NCBI GenBank assembly: GCA_020860645.1
Contig: JAJBTX010000005.1
Span: 1-32,162, forward strand
Length of the DNA stretch: 32,162 nucleotides
Direction: 5' to 3'
Source of the DNA: Lachnospiraceae bacterium
GTDB lineage: Bacteria > Bacillota > Clostridia > Lachnospirales > Lachnospiraceae
Shown: in pieces, positions 1 through 12,124 of the stretch
Position numbering within the stretch: the first letter of the stretch is position 1
Layout: each line of letters opens with the position of its first letter
Notes under the pieces: generated by a model
What the model saw: only the letters and a program-made list of their open reading frames with translations
What the model was told of the DNA's origin: nothing
Databases searched by the model: none
Program-made: the position numbers and the translations under genes

Positions 1-16
1 TTTTTACAATAAAAAC

Positions 17-62
17 ACAGACAGCGGACGGTTCCTCCCAAAGTACAGGCCGTCCGCTGTCT
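17..62 (-). terminator. Intrinsic terminator downstream of nrdD
   Basis: 13-bp perfect stem AGACAGCGGACGG (19-31) / CCGTCCGCTGTCT (50-62), followed on the minus strand by GTGTTTTTATTG. Confidence 0.85.
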
Positions 63-73
63 TTATTTTTCAT

Positions 74-2209
74 TTACATGGATTTTCTTTCGGCGATCTC
101 CGCCATCTTCGCCGCGTTCAGGCGGGTGTCTCCCTTCACACGGGAGTAGGAAAGGTAGCCGTTCATGCGGTCGATCTTCGTCAGGTTGCGGCTGCCGCAC
201 TTCGGGCAGACGTCCATCTCGAGCTCCTGGTGCCCGCAGTCGTCGCAGTAGGCGAGCGAAAGGTTCACGCCCTCGTAGAAGCCCTTCTTCATCGCGCGGC
301 GCACGAGCGTGCGCACCGCCTCCTTATTGTAGCCGACCGGGTAGCGCACATACTGAATCTTGCCGCCGTTGCAGAGCTCCCAGAAACGTCCCTCGCTGTC
401 CTGCTTCTCGATCGGCGTCATGTCCTCGGTCACATGGCAGTGGAAGCTGTTGCTCACATAGGGGCGGTCGGAAACATTCTCCACGATCCCGAATTTCTTG
501 CGGAACTGTTCGATCTGCAGGCCGCAGAGACTCTCCGCCGGGGTGCCGTAGATCGCGTAGAGGATGCCGTCCTCCTTCTTGTACTGCGCGATCTTCTCAT
601 TGATATATTTCATGACATCCAGCGCGAACTGCCCGTCCTCGCGGATCGATTTGCCATTGTAGAGCTCCTGCAGCTCGTTGAGCGCCGTGATACCGAAGGA
701 CGCGGTCATCGGTGCGAGCAGCGGCTTGATCTTGTCGTGCGGGTCGAGATGGCCGCCGTAGAAGCCGCCCTCGCAGTAGGCGAGCGGATTCGTCGAGGCG
801 CGCATCTCTCCGAGATAATCGCGGGTGCGGATATGCAGATTCCGGATCATCTCAAGGTAATAGTCGAGCACCTCGTAGAAATCGCGGTTTTCCGAACGGG
901 ACTGCGCCAGGATCATCGGCAGGTGCAGACTCACCGCGCCGATATTAAAGCGCCCCACAAAGACCGGCACGTCGTCCTCATCGGCCGGTTCCATGCCTCC
1001 CCGCTCGTACCAGGGGCTCAGGAAAGCGCGGCAGCCCATCGGGCTGATCACCTTGCCGTACTTCTGGTACATACTGGAAATATAGCCCTCGCCGCTCATC
1101 GAGAGCCAGTCCGGGTACATCGTCTTGCACGAGCACTCGACGCCGGCCTCGAAGACATCCTCGCAGACGCCGCCCTTCCCGTGAATCGCCTCGTCGTACA
1201 GGAAGACAATCTTCGGGAACAGCACCGGTTTCTTCGCGCCCTTCTTGCCCTGCCCCTCCTGGTGCACCTGCAGCATGACAATGTTGCACATCTTCTCAAA
1301 CCGGCCCTGGCCGAGTCCCATTGACATCGTGACGAAGGGATAATTGCCGCGCGAGGAGCCGACCGTATTCAGCTTATACTCAATGCCCTGCCAGCCCTGC
1401 TCGAAATCGCGGTGGACACGCTTCAGCGCGTAATCCTCCGCCTTCGCCTCCGCGCCCTCCCAGGACGGATCAGCGTAGGACAGAAATTCACTCTTAAACT
1501 TCTCATAGCTCTTCTCGGCATAAGGCGCGAGGATCTTGTCCACCTCCGGTACCGTAAAACCGCCGTACTGCTGAGAAGCCGTGCTCAGAATGATATCTCC
1601 CATCACGTCGAAGGCCGTGTCGAGCGTCTTCGGCTCATTGTACCAGACGTTTCCCATCTCGAAGCCGCCCTTCAGCACATTCGCCACGTCGAAAAGGCAG
1701 CAGTTCATCGTGTCGAGGCGCGCCGACTGATCATGGATGTAGATATATCCGTCCCGGCAGGCCTGCAGCTCGTTGCGGTTCATGAAGAACTTGCGGTAGA
1801 GCTCCTTGTTCAGCTCATTGAAAATAAGGCTGCGCTTCGTCGCCACGAGCGCGCTGTCCGTATTCGCGTTGCTCTTGTCGCCGATGTAGCGGATCGACTG
1901 GCTCTTCGTGTAGACATCGTCCATCATGTGCACGAAGTCCTTTTTATAATTCCGGTAATCGCGGTAACTCTTCGCCACCGCCGGATTCACCTGGTCGAGC
2001 GCGCCCTCGGCAATATTGTGCATCTCCTGCACATCGATATTTTCCTTGCCCAACGCCTCCGCATGCTCGTAGGCAAAGCTGCGGATGAAGTCGATCTCCT
2101 CGTCCGTAAACTTATACAGAATCCGCGCCGCAGACTTGTTGACCGCGTTGACAACCTTCTGCACGTTGAAGGCCTCGCGGGTACCATCCTTTTTCACCAC
2201 ATACATCAT
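74..2209 (-). CDS. nrdD: Anaerobic ribonucleoside-triphosphate reductase (class III)
   Basis: ORF 74..2251; C-terminal zinc site CDDCGHQELEMDVCPKCGS and glycyl-radical motif RMNGYLSYSR; N-terminal ATP-cone-like segment (MMYVVKKDGTREAFNVQKVVNAV) suggests start at 2209. Confidence 0.95.
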   Translation of the reverse strand: MMYVVKKDGTREAFNVQKVVNAVNKSAARILYKFTDEEIDFIRSFAYEHAEALGKENIDVQEMHNIAEGALDQVNPAVAKSYRDYRNYKKDFVHMMDDVYTKSQSIRYIGDKSNANTDSALVATKRSLIFNELNKELYRKFFMNRNELQACRDGYIYIHDQSARLDTMNCCLFDVANVLKGGFEMGNVWYNEPKTLDTAFDVMGDIILSTASQQYGGFTVPEVDKILAPYAEKSYEKFKSEFLSYADPSWEGAEAKAEDYALKRVHRDFEQGWQGIEYKLNTVGSSRGNYPFVTMSMGLGQGRFEKMCNIVMLQVHQEGQGKKGAKKPVLFPKIVFLYDEAIHGKGGVCEDVFEAGVECSCKTMYPDWLSMSGEGYISSMYQKYGKVISPMGCRAFLSPWYERGGMEPADEDDVPVFVGRFNIGAVSLHLPMILAQSRSENRDFYEVLDYYLEMIRNLHIRTRDYLGEMRASTNPLAYCEGGFYGGHLDPHDKIKPLLAPMTASFGITALNELQELYNGKSIREDGQFALDVMKYINEKIAQYKKEDGILYAIYGTPAESLCGLQIEQFRKKFGIVENVSDRPYVSNSFHCHVTEDMTPIEKQDSEGRFWELCNGGKIQYVRYPVGYNKEAVRTLVRRAMKKGFYEGVNLSLAYCDDCGHQELEMDVCPKCGSRNLTKIDRMNGYLSYSRVKGDTRLNAAKMAEIAERKSM

Positions 2210-2219
2210 ATCTTCCACC

Positions 2220-2299
2220 CCACTATATCTTGTGCCATTTTCCCAATTCAAATGCCAGATGTTGATATCCAGTATATACTATAGTGCGGCAGAATGCAA
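2220..2299 (-). promoter_or_regulatory. nrdD promoter (-35 TTGCAT 2294-2299, 17-bp spacer, -10 TATACT 2271-2276) with NrdR-box-like motif CCACTATATCTTGTGC (2220-2235)
   Basis: Direct motif reading; the box resembles the remembered NrdR consensus acaCwAtATaTwGtgt. Confidence 0.6.
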
Positions 2300-2384
2300 T
2301 AGACAAAATGCTAAAAATATCGCCGCTCCGCACGCTCGATTGGCAGTCTTCTCTGGCCGCTGCGGCAGGGGCCAGGCGGCGCGT

Positions 2385-2780
2385 TTATTTCATGAAGCGG
2401 TCGATCGCGTCGGTCAGGTCCTTGATCGCCTCCGTGTCGCCCTGCTCCACGGCCTCTACGAGGCAGTGCTCGATGTGATCCTTGAGGATGACCTTGCCGG
2501 TGTTGTTGATCGCGGACTTGACTGCGGAGAGCTGAATCAATACCTCCGAACAGTCCCGCCCGTCCTCGACCATACGCTTGATCGACTCGAGATGGCCAAT
2601 CGCGCGGGAGAGGCGGTTCAGCACCGCCTTGGTGTTGGCGTGCGTGTGCGTGTGGTTGTGGCCGTGGGCATGCTCGTGCCCGTCCGCATGCTCCAGCTCA
2701 TGTTCATGGGTGTGGCTGTGGGTGTGCTCGTACACCGTCCCGTCCGGGGCGACGTGCGTGTGTCTTCCTTCGTCCGCCAT
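2385..2780 (-). CDS. CsoR/FrmR-family (DUF156) metal-sensing repressor with His-rich N-terminal extension
   Basis: Core NRLSRAIGHLESIKRMVEDGRDCSEVLIQLSAVKSAINNTGKVILKDHIEHC with C...HxxxC metal-site pattern; 15 His in the N-terminal ~47 residues. Confidence 0.9.
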   Translation of the reverse strand: MADEGRHTHVAPDGTVYEHTHSHTHEHELEHADGHEHAHGHNHTHTHANTKAVLNRLSRAIGHLESIKRMVEDGRDCSEVLIQLSAVKSAINNTGKVILKDHIEHCLVEAVEQGDTEAIKDLTDAIDRFMK

Positions 2781-2792
2781 GCTTTTCCTCCT

Positions 2793-4184
2793 CTACAGCT
2801 CGCAGTTTTTGACTGTGCGCGGGAAGGGCTCCACATCGCGGATATTTCCCATGCCTGTCAGGTACATGACGCAGCGCTCGAAGCCGAGGCCGAAGCCCGC
2901 ATGGCGCGTCGAGCCGTATTTGCGAAGGTCGAGATAGAAACGATAGCTGTCCTTGTCGAGGCCAAGCTCGTCCATCCGCTGCGTCAGCTTTTCGAGGTCG
3001 TCCTCCCTCTGGCTGCCGCCGATGATTTCGCCGATGGCGGGCACGAGACAGTCCATCGCGGCCACTGTCCTGCCGTCGTCGTTCTGCTTCATATAGAAAG
3101 CCTTGATCTCCTTCGGATAATCCGTCACAAAGACCGGGCGCTGAAAGATCTGCTCCGTCAGGAAGCGCTCGTGCTCCGTCTGCAGATCACAGCCCCAGGA
3201 AACCTTGTAGTCAAACTGATCGTTGTGCTTTTCCAGGATCTCGACGGCCTCCGTGTAGGTCACATGCCCGAACTCGGAATTCACCACATGTTCGAGGCGC
3301 TCAATGAGACCCTTGTCCACAAAAGAATTGAAGAAGTTCATCTCCTCCGGCGCATGTTCCAGCACGTAGGAAATCACATATTTCAGCATCTCCTCCGCCA
3401 CGCGCATATCGTCGTCAAGATCCGCGAAGGCCATCTCCGGCTCGATCATCCAGAACTCCGCCGCATGGCGGGTCGTATTCGAATTCTCCGCGCGGAAGGT
3501 CGGCCCGAAGGTGTAGACATTGCGGAAGGCCTGGGCAAAGGCCTCCACATTGAGCTGGCCGCTGACCGTCAGGTTCGTCGGCTTGCCGAAGAAATCTTTG
3601 GAGTAGTCGACCTCACCGTCCTCCGTCAGGGGAGGATTCTTCAGATCCAGCGTCGTCACCTGGAACATCTCCCCCGCTCCCTCGCAGTCGCTCGCGGTGA
3701 TCAGCGGCGTATGCACATAGACGAAATCCCGCTCCTGGAAGAAGCGGTGAATCGCGTAGGCTGTGAGCGAGCGCACGCGGAAGACCGCCTGGAAGGTGTT
3801 CGTGCGCGGGCGAAGATGCGTCATCGTGCGCAGATACTCGAGCGAGTGCCGCTTCTTCTGCAGCGGATAGTCCGGTGCGGACGCGCCCTCCACCGTCACT
3901 TCCTGCGCCTGAATTTCAAAGGGCTGTTTCGCCTGCGGCGTCGCCACGAGCGTTCCCCGCACGATGACCGCCGCCCCGACATTCAGCTTCCCGATCTCCG
4001 CGAAATTCTCCATCGTGTCGTGATAGACCACCTGCAGCGTATCGAAAAAGGTGCCGTCATGCAGCACCAGAAAGCCGAAGCTCTTCGAATCGCGGATGCT
4101 GCGCACCCAGCCGCCCACCGTGATCTCCTGATTCAGATATGTGTCCGTATTTTTGTACAGTTCCCTGACTGTCGTGAGTTCCAT
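2793..4184 (-). CDS. asnS: Asparagine--tRNA ligase
   Basis: 463-aa class II aaRS; ends [34 protein letters not shown] as in AsnRS; OB-fold N-terminus. Confidence 0.93.
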   Translation of the reverse strand: MELTTVRELYKNTDTYLNQEITVGGWVRSIRDSKSFGFLVLHDGTFFDTLQVVYHDTMENFAEIGKLNVGAAVIVRGTLVATPQAKQPFEIQAQEVTVEGASAPDYPLQKKRHSLEYLRTMTHLRPRTNTFQAVFRVRSLTAYAIHRFFQERDFVYVHTPLITASDCEGAGEMFQVTTLDLKNPPLTEDGEVDYSKDFFGKPTNLTVSGQLNVEAFAQAFRNVYTFGPTFRAENSNTTRHAAEFWMIEPEMAFADLDDDMRVAEEMLKYVISYVLEHAPEEMNFFNSFVDKGLIERLEHVVNSEFGHVTYTEAVEILEKHNDQFDYKVSWGCDLQTEHERFLTEQIFQRPVFVTDYPKEIKAFYMKQNDDGRTVAAMDCLVPAIGEIIGGSQREDDLEKLTQRMDELGLDKDSYRFYLDLRKYGSTRHAGFGLGFERCVMYLTGMGNIRDVEPFPRTVKNCEL

Positions 4185-4198
4185 TTCCTTATCCCCTT

Positions 4199-5938
4199 CT
4201 ATCTTCCGCTGTATACAAGACCCTTCTGCGCGTCCATCGTCACGAAGGTGCCGGCCTTCAGAATGCGCGTCGCGTTCCGCGCCCCGACAATCACCGGAAT
4301 GCCCAGCGCCATGCCGACCGTTGCCGCGTGCGAATGCGCATCCCCCGTCTCCGTGATGATACCGGCCGCCTCCCGGAGCTCCTCCATCATCTCATTGTCC
4401 GTCTCGTGCGTCACGATGATGTCGCCCGGGTGAAAACTCTTCCGGTCGTCCTCTCCCGCGAGAACACAGACGGTGCCGGAGGCCGTCGCAGAACCGCAGC
4501 CGCGTCCGGTCAGCAGCGTCTTTCCCGCAATCTGTACCTTCAGCATATTGGTCGTACCGGAAAGTCCGAGCGGCACGCCCGCCGTGATCACCACAAGCTC
4601 GCCGCGCGCGACCAGCCCCCTTGTCTCCGCTACGTCCAGAGCATGGTCGAAGAGCTCGTCCGCCGCCCCTTTCTCCTCCAGGCGGATCGGAATCACGCCC
4701 CACAGAAGATTGAGCTGACGGCAGACCTGATCGCTCGTCGCACAGCCGATCACCGGACAGGAAGGCCGGTATTTGGAGATCATGCGCACCGTTCTGCCGG
4801 ATTTGCTGACCGCCGCGATCGCCGCCGCGGCGAGATCCATGGCCGTCGTGCAGGTCGCATGGGAGATCGCCGTCGTCACGTCCGGGCGCTCCGAGAGCCT
4901 GCGCGGCTTGAAGGCTGTCGTATAGTCGATGTCCTGCTCCGTGCGCTCCGCGATGCGCGCCATCGTGCGCACAGCCTCCACGGGATAAGCGCCCGCCGCC
5001 GTCTCACCGGAAAGCATGATCGCCGTCGTCCCCTGGTAGATGGCATTGGAGACGTCCGAGGTCTCCGCACGGGTCGGACGCGGATTCTTGATCATGGAGT
5101 CCAGCATCTGTGTCGCCGTGATCACAGGCTTGCTGGCGCGCCGCCCCATCTGAATCAGCTTTTTCTGAATGATGGGAACCTCCTCGAGCGGGATCTCCAC
5201 ACCCATGTCGCCGCGCGCGATCATAATGCCGTCCGCCGCGTGGAAAATGGCCTCCGCATTCTCAACGCCCTGCATATTCTCGATCTTCGCGATGATGTGG
5301 ATGCCCTCTCCGCCATTCTCCTCCAGAAGCTTCCGGATCTCCAGCACGTCCTCCGCCGTCCGCGTAAAGGAAGCCGCGATGAAGTCAAAGCCCTGCGCAA
5401 TACCAAAGAGAATGTCGTCGCGATCCTTGCGGCTGACAAATGGCATCTTCAGCTCCACGCCCGGCACGTTGACGCCCTTGTGATTTGAGATGAAACCGCC
5501 GTTCCGGACCTCGCAGACGATCACTGTATCCTCGATCGCCTTCACCTCCATGCCGATCAGGCCGTCGTCGATCAGGATCTGATCGCCCGGACGCACATCC
5601 CGGTACAGATCCTTATAGGTAATTGAGACCATCTCCTCAGTTCCCAGGAGCTCCTCCGGCGTCAGGCGAAAGCTCTGGCCCTTTTTCAGCTCCAGCTTCC
5701 CGCCCTCGACATCACCGATGCGGATCTCCGGGCCCTTCGTGTCCAGCAGCGCGGCAACCGGCAGGCCGAGCTCCGCGCGGAGACGCTTGACCATGTCAAG
5801 CCGCGCTTTCTGCTCCGCATGCGTCCCATGCGAGAAATTCATGCGCGCCACTGCCATACCCTCCAGCATCAGCTGACGCAGGACGGCCTCATCATCCGTG
5901 GACGGACCGAGCGTGCATACGATTTTGGTTTTCCTCAT
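4199..5938 (-). CDS. pyk: Pyruvate kinase with C-terminal PEP-utiliser-like domain
   Basis: [50 protein letters not shown]-terminal [22 protein letters not shown] extension. Confidence 0.95.
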   Translation of the reverse strand: MRKTKIVCTLGPSTDDEAVLRQLMLEGMAVARMNFSHGTHAEQKARLDMVKRLRAELGLPVAALLDTKGPEIRIGDVEGGKLELKKGQSFRLTPEELLGTEEMVSITYKDLYRDVRPGDQILIDDGLIGMEVKAIEDTVIVCEVRNGGFISNHKGVNVPGVELKMPFVSRKDRDDILFGIAQGFDFIAASFTRTAEDVLEIRKLLEENGGEGIHIIAKIENMQGVENAEAIFHAADGIMIARGDMGVEIPLEEVPIIQKKLIQMGRRASKPVITATQMLDSMIKNPRPTRAETSDVSNAIYQGTTAIMLSGETAAGAYPVEAVRTMARIAERTEQDIDYTTAFKPRRLSERPDVTTAISHATCTTAMDLAAAAIAAVSKSGRTVRMISKYRPSCPVIGCATSDQVCRQLNLLWGVIPIRLEEKGAADELFDHALDVAETRGLVARGELVVITAGVPLGLSGTTNMLKVQIAGKTLLTGRGCGSATASGTVCVLAGEDDRKSFHPGDIIVTHETDNEMMEELREAAGIITETGDAHSHAATVGMALGIPVIVGARNATRILKAGTFVTMDAQKGLVYSGR

Positions 5939-5961
5939 ATCGACGTCCTTCCCTGCTGTTT

Positions 5962-7470
<1,509 letters not shown>

Positions 7471-7492
7471 CTAACAAAACAGGGTTTTAATG

Positions 7493-8275
7493 TCAACGCA
7501 TAATCAGAGGCCGATCCGCACTTAAATTTTCCTGTTCCGCCTCGTCAACAATGCTCATCAGCGTCAGCCCTTTCGCGGGCGCGGTCGGCCCTGCAAGCTT
7601 CCGGTCACGGGCTTCGAGAATCGTCTTCACCCGCTCAGGCTCCCAGTCGCCGCTCCCGACGCGGATAAGCGTTCCCGCAATAATGCGAACCATATTATAA
7701 AGGAAACCGCCTCCGCGAACGCGGATTGTCAGAAGCTCTCCCTGCCGCTCCACCGACAGCTCATAGATCGTGCGCACGGTCGTCTTCACCTGCGCGCCGG
7801 CCGCGCAGAAGCTCCGGAAATCATGCTCCCCGACCAGATACGCCGCGGCCTGCCGCATGCGCTCCTCGTCCAGCGGATAGTAGACAAAATACGTGTTCAG
7901 CCGGTACGCCGGGAGCGGAAACTCACGGTTCAGGATGCGATACTCGTAGGTTTTCACCGTTTTCTGATAGCGCGGATGATAGTCCGGCGGCACCTCGCAG
8001 GAATGCTGAATGCGGATATCCTCCGGCAGGCGCTGATTCAGCGCGTAGGAAAACTTGTCCGCCGCCATCCGCGCCTCCGTGTCGAAAACCGCCAGATTTC
8101 CCATCGCGTGCACGCCGGAATCCGTGCGGCTCGCGCCGTGCACATGAATCTCCTCCCCGGTCAGCTCTAAGAGAGCACGGTTCAGCGTCGACTCGATCGT
8201 CTCGCCATTATTCTGGATCTGCCATCCCTGGTAATTGGTCCCGTCATAGGCGACGACCAGTTTGATTCGTCTCAT
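7493..8275 (-). CDS. truA: tRNA pseudouridine(38-40) synthase
   Basis: LVVAYDGTNYQGWQIQ, HGASRTDSGVHAMG, FLYNMVRIIAGTLI motifs. Confidence 0.95.
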   Translation of the reverse strand: MRRIKLVVAYDGTNYQGWQIQNNGETIESTLNRALLELTGEEIHVHGASRTDSGVHAMGNLAVFDTEARMAADKFSYALNQRLPEDIRIQHSCEVPPDYHPRYQKTVKTYEYRILNREFPLPAYRLNTYFVYYPLDEERMRQAAAYLVGEHDFRSFCAAGAQVKTTVRTIYELSVERQGELLTIRVRGGGFLYNMVRIIAGTLIRVGSGDWEPERVKTILEARDRKLAGPTAPAKGLTLMSIVDEAEQENLSADRPLIMR

Positions 8276-8287
8276 GAAATCTCTCTC

Positions 8288-9115
8288 CTAAAACGGGATC
8301 GGAAGCCAACTGTAGAGCAGCCTTCCGCATACAATCATGACCGCGAGATATCCCCAGACCACCGCGTAGGCCACGCGGTCGGAGCCCGAATAATGCAGAG
8401 GCTTCATCTTCGTGCGCCCCTCGCCGCCGTGGTAGCAGCGCGCCTCCATCGCCATCGCCAGATCGTTGGCGCGGCGAAAGGCTGAGATAAAGAGCGGCAC
8501 GAGCAGCGGCACCATCGCCTTCGCCTTCTTAATCAGGCCGCCGCTCTCGAAATCAGCGCCTCTGGCGATCTGCGCCTTCATGATCTTGTCCGTCTCCTCG
8601 AGCAGGATCGGAATGAAGCGCAGCGCGATCGACATCATCATCGCGATCTCATGAACCGGCACATGCAGCACCTTTAAGGGGCCGAGCAGCTTCTCCAGCC
8701 CGTCCGTCAGATCGTTCGGCGTCATCGTCAGCGTCATGAGCGAGGAGCCGATGATCAGATAAATCAGGCGAAGTGCCATGAAAATCGCGGTTCTGAGGCC
8801 GTTGTCCATGATCCGCAGAAAACCGAAGCGCCAGAGCACCACGTCCCCGTCGATCAGGAACAGATTGAAGACCACCGTCACCATCAGAAGCATCATGATC
8901 GCCTTCAGGCCTTTTGTCATAAAACGAAAGGGCACGGTCGACAGATGAATCATCGCCGCCAGGAAAATCGTCGCGATGATATAGCCGATGATCCCCTTTG
9001 CCACAAAAAGCGAGACGATATAGAGCATCGTTGCGACAAGCTTCACGCGCGGGTCAAGCCTGTGAATCACCGACTCTGCAGGATAATATTGTCCCAGTGT
9101 AATGTCCCGAATCAT
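8288..9115 (-). CDS. ecfT: ECF transporter transmembrane protein EcfT
   Basis: ITLGQYYPAESVIHRLDPRVKL, ARGADFESGG and SAFRRANDLAMAMEARCYHGG motifs of EcfT; next to two EcfA genes. Confidence 0.93.
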   Translation of the reverse strand: MIRDITLGQYYPAESVIHRLDPRVKLVATMLYIVSLFVAKGIIGYIIATIFLAAMIHLSTVPFRFMTKGLKAIMMLLMVTVVFNLFLIDGDVVLWRFGFLRIMDNGLRTAIFMALRLIYLIIGSSLMTLTMTPNDLTDGLEKLLGPLKVLHVPVHEIAMMMSIALRFIPILLEETDKIMKAQIARGADFESGGLIKKAKAMVPLLVPLFISAFRRANDLAMAMEARCYHGGEGRTKMKPLHYSGSDRVAYAVVWGYLAVMIVCGRLLYSWLPIPF

Positions 9116-9125
9116 AGTCTCTCCC

Positions 9126-9974
9126 TCAACTCTTCAGCCACCGCTCGATGGAATCCGCCGCCTCGCGCACCGTCGTCGCGTCCGTGTCCACGTCCGCGCC
9201 CTTCTCGCGCAGCTCCTGCATCAGGTAAGTGACCTGCGGCGCCGCGAGGCCGATCTCCTCCAGCTCGCTCCAGTGCCGGAACACCTCCTTCGGCGTCCCG
9301 TCAAAACGAACCGAGCCCTGATTCATCACGACAATGCGGTCCACATAGCGCGCGACATCCTCCATACTGTGCGAGACAAGCACGACTGTAATCCCGCGTT
9401 CCTTCTGCAGGAAGCTGATCTGATCCAGAATCTCGTCGCGTCCCCGGGGATCAAGCCCCGCCGTCGGCTCATCGAGAATCAGCACGCGCGGCTCCATCGC
9501 CAGCACGCCCGCGATCGCCACGCGACGCTTCTGACCGCCGGAGAGTTCAAAGGGAGACGCCTTCTCGTACTCCTCTCCCATTCCGACCATACGCAGCGCC
9601 TCACGCGCCTTCGCCTCGGCCTCCTCCTGCGAAAAGCCCAGATTTTTCGGGCCAAAACAGACATCGCTCAGCACATCGATCTCGAAAAGCTGGTGCTCCG
9701 GATACTGAAAGACCAGACCGACCTTGCTGCGCAGCTCGCGCATCTTAAAATCCTCGGCGTAGATATCCTGTCCGTCGAAATAAATCTTTCCCTCCGTGGC
9801 ACGAATCAGCCCGTTCAGATGCTGCACGAGCGTGGACTTGCCGGAACCGGTATGGCCGATCAGACCGACGAACTGGCCGTCCGGGATCTCCAGATTCACA
9901 TCCTTCAGCGCGTGAATCTCATAGGCCGTCCCGCTCGAATATACATAATTCAGATGTTCGACTTTAATCGCCAT
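9126..9974 (-). CDS. ecfA2: ECF transporter ATPase EcfA2
   Basis: Walker [41 protein letters not shown]; start [12 protein letters not shown] (9974) overlaps the end of ecfA1. Confidence 0.93.
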   Translation of the reverse strand: MAIKVEHLNYVYSSGTAYEIHALKDVNLEIPDGQFVGLIGHTGSGKSTLVQHLNGLIRATEGKIYFDGQDIYAEDFKMRELRSKVGLVFQYPEHQLFEIDVLSDVCFGPKNLGFSQEEAEAKAREALRMVGMGEEYEKASPFELSGGQKRRVAIAGVLAMEPRVLILDEPTAGLDPRGRDEILDQISFLQKERGITVVLVSHSMEDVARYVDRIVVMNQGSVRFDGTPKEVFRHWSELEEIGLAAPQVTYLMQELREKGADVDTDATTVREAADSIERWLKS

Positions 9975-10804
9975 AATTCTTCCACCAGTTCTTCGTTGCT
10001 CAGGATTCCGTCGTGCAGCGGAAATCCTCTTTTCTTCAGCTCCCATGCCAGCAGCGTCGCCTGCGGAACATCCAGGCGCAGCTTTTTCAGCTCCTCCACG
10101 CGGGAAAAGACCTCCCGCGGGCTGCCCTGCATCACGACCTTCCCCGCATCCATGACAAAAATGCGGTCGGCCTCAATCACTTCTTCCATATAATGGGTAA
10201 TCAGAATGACCGTGATGCCGTCCTCCCGGTTCAGCTTCTGCACCGTGCGAATCACACTCTTCCGTCCATGCGGGTCAAGCATCGCCGTCGGCTCGTCCAG
10301 CACAATACAGCGCGGATGCATGGCCATGACGCCCGCGATCGCAACGCGCTGCTTCTGCCCGCCGGAGAGCTTGTTCGGCGAATGCGAGCGGTATTTCAGC
10401 ATACCGACCGCCTTCAGGCTCTCCTCAACACGCTCCCAGATCTCATCCGTCGGGACGCCAAGATTCTCCGGGCCGAAGCCCACATCCTCCTCCACAATCG
10501 TCCCGATGATCTGATTGTCCGGATTCTGGAAAACCATACCCGCGTCCTGGCGGATATCCCACAGATGCGACTCGTCCTTCGTGTCCATGCCATCCACCCA
10601 GAGCGTTCCTTCCGTCGGGAGCAGGATCGCGTTGATATGCTTCGCCAGCGTAGACTTCCCGGAACCATTATGTCCCAGGATCGCGATGAACTCGCCCGCC
10701 TTCACCTCAAGGCTCACGTGGTCGACTGCCCGCTTCCTGCCGTCGACATGCCCCTCTTCGTCTATATTCTCATAATCAAATGTAACTTCTTCTGCACGGA
10801 TCAT
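9950..10804 (-). CDS. ecfA1: ECF transporter ATPase EcfA1
   Basis: Walker [44 protein letters not shown]. Confidence 0.93.
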   Translation of the reverse strand: MIRAEEVTFDYENIDEEGHVDGRKRAVDHVSLEVKAGEFIAILGHNGSGKSTLAKHINAILLPTEGTLWVDGMDTKDESHLWDIRQDAGMVFQNPDNQIIGTIVEEDVGFGPENLGVPTDEIWERVEESLKAVGMLKYRSHSPNKLSGGQKQRVAIAGVMAMHPRCIVLDEPTAMLDPHGRKSVIRTVQKLNREDGITVILITHYMEEVIEADRIFVMDAGKVVMQGSPREVFSRVEELKKLRLDVPQATLLAWELKKRGFPLHDGILSNEELVEELWRLKSNI

Positions 10805-10881
10805 CGCAGACCTCCGATTTTTCCTGACGCCGCCGCGTCGCCTATTAAGTATACCACGAGAGTGGGAAATTTCAAGGAAAA

Positions 10882-11184
10882 TCAGAGGTAATCGAAAATC
10901 CCCTGTACCGCGTCCGCGACATTCATCCGCTCAGCCGTCGTGACCCGGCCCGTCTTCTTATATCCGCGCGCACGCAGATCGAGCAGCTTCAGCTTTTCGC
11001 AGCATGCATAGCCCTCCGTCCCATCGGAGGAAATAAAAATGTGCAGCGGGCTTTCGCTCGTTTCCCTCAGAACCGGACAGCCGATGATCTCCCCGGACGC
11101 GTTGAAAAAGTCCTTGCTCACCACGAGTACGGGAAAGCCAATCTTTTCGACTTTCAGAATCTCTCCCTGCGCTGCGCTCATCAT
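10882..11184 (-). CDS. MazF/PemK-like endoribonuclease toxin
   Basis: [33 protein letters not shown] is MazF/PemK-like; ATGA overlap with the upstream antitoxin stop. Confidence 0.8.
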   Translation of the reverse strand: MMSAAQGEILKVEKIGFPVLVVSKDFFNASGEIIGCPVLRETSESPLHIFISSDGTEGYACCEKLKLLDLRARGYKKTGRVTTAERMNVADAVQGIFDYL

Positions 11185-11432
11185 CCGCAGCACCACAGCT
11201 CCCTGCCGACAGCCTCGCCCCAGTCGGTCTCGCCGTCGAGGTTCAGCTTCCCGTCAAATTCCTGCGCTCGCTCTTCCAGTGTCCTGTGTTTAAATTCCTT
11301 CTCCAATATAATCATCCCTTCCGATACCTTTACTTCCAGAATCTCGTCCGGAAAAATGTTTGCTTTTCTGAGCGCCTCCTTCGGCAGCCTCACACCCTGG
11401 CTGTTGCCCCAGGCTTTTACCTGTGTCTGCAT
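11181..11432 (-). CDS. AbrB/MazE-family antitoxin
   Basis: [46 protein letters not shown] is a SpoVT-AbrB/MazE domain; GGAGG RBS upstream. Confidence 0.88.
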   Translation of the reverse strand: MQTQVKAWGNSQGVRLPKEALRKANIFPDEILEVKVSEGMIILEKEFKHRTLEERAQEFDGKLNLDGETDWGEAVGRELWCCG

Positions 11433-11446
11433 CGCTCCACCTCCAC

Positions 11447-11485
11447 GTATATACTGAGTATATACCACAGGTGAAGAGCGCGCAA
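11447..11485 (-). promoter_or_regulatory. mazEF promoter (-35 TTGCGC 11480-11485, 17 bp, -10 TATACT 11457-11462) overlapped by 19-nt perfect palindrome GTATATACTnAGTATATAC (11447-11465)
   Basis: Direct reading on the minus strand; the palindrome contains the -10 hexamer. Confidence 0.75.
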
Positions 11486-11602
11486 GTCCCAAACTTCTCA
11501 TTTTCAGATACCTCCTGTTTTCGAAACATTACACTGGTCATCCTGACGAAAACTTGTTACAATAGGCTGGAAAGCATATCAGAAGAAAAGGAGTGTATTT
11601 CC

Positions 11603-12124
11603 ATGGCACAGAATCCAGTTGTAACATTTGAGATGGAGGACGGCGGCGTTATCAAAGCGGAGCTTTATCCGGAGATCGCGCCGAATACCGTCAACAATTT
11701 CCTGAGCCTCGTAAACAAGGGCTTCTATGATGGCCTCATCTTCCACCGTGTGATCGAGGGCTTCATGATTCAGGGCGGCTGCCCGCAGGGTACAGGCACC
11801 GGCGGCCCCGGCTACTCGATCAAAGGCGAATTCTCCCAGAACCGCTTCCAGAACGACCTGAAACACACCGAGGGAGTCCTCTCGATGGCGCGCGCGATGG
11901 CGCCGGACAGCGCCGGAAGCCAGTTCTTCATCATGCACAAAACCTCGCCCCATCTGGACGGCGCTTACGCCGCTTTCGGCAAGGTCATCGAGGGCATGGA
12001 TGTCGTGAACCGCATCGCGGAGGTTGACACCGACTACCGCGACAAGCCGATCGTGCCCCAGGTCATGAAGAAGGTCACGGCAGAAACCTTCGGCGTCGAT
12101 TATCCGGAGCCGGAGAAAAAGTAA
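11603..12124 (+). CDS. Cyclophilin-type peptidyl-prolyl cis-trans isomerase
   Basis: [59 protein letters not shown] aaaaggag. Confidence 0.95.
   Translation: MAQNPVVTFEMEDGGVIKAELYPEIAPNTVNNFLSLVNKGFYDGLIFHRVIEGFMIQGGCPQGTGTGGPGYSIKGEFSQNRFQNDLKHTEGVLSMARAMAPDSAGSQFFIMHKTSPHLDGAYAAFGKVIEGMDVVNRIAEVDTDYRDKPIVPQVMKKVTAETFGVDYPEPEKK

Noticed and set aside
2085-4433. 782-aa plus-strand ORF antisense to asnS/csoR
   Set aside because: Shadow ORF: low-complexity Arg/His/Leu-rich translation opposite clearly conserved genes in GC-rich DNA
10882-11501. Possible defence island around mazEF
   Set aside because: Neighbours on both sides are housekeeping genes; a single TA pair is not sufficient evidence
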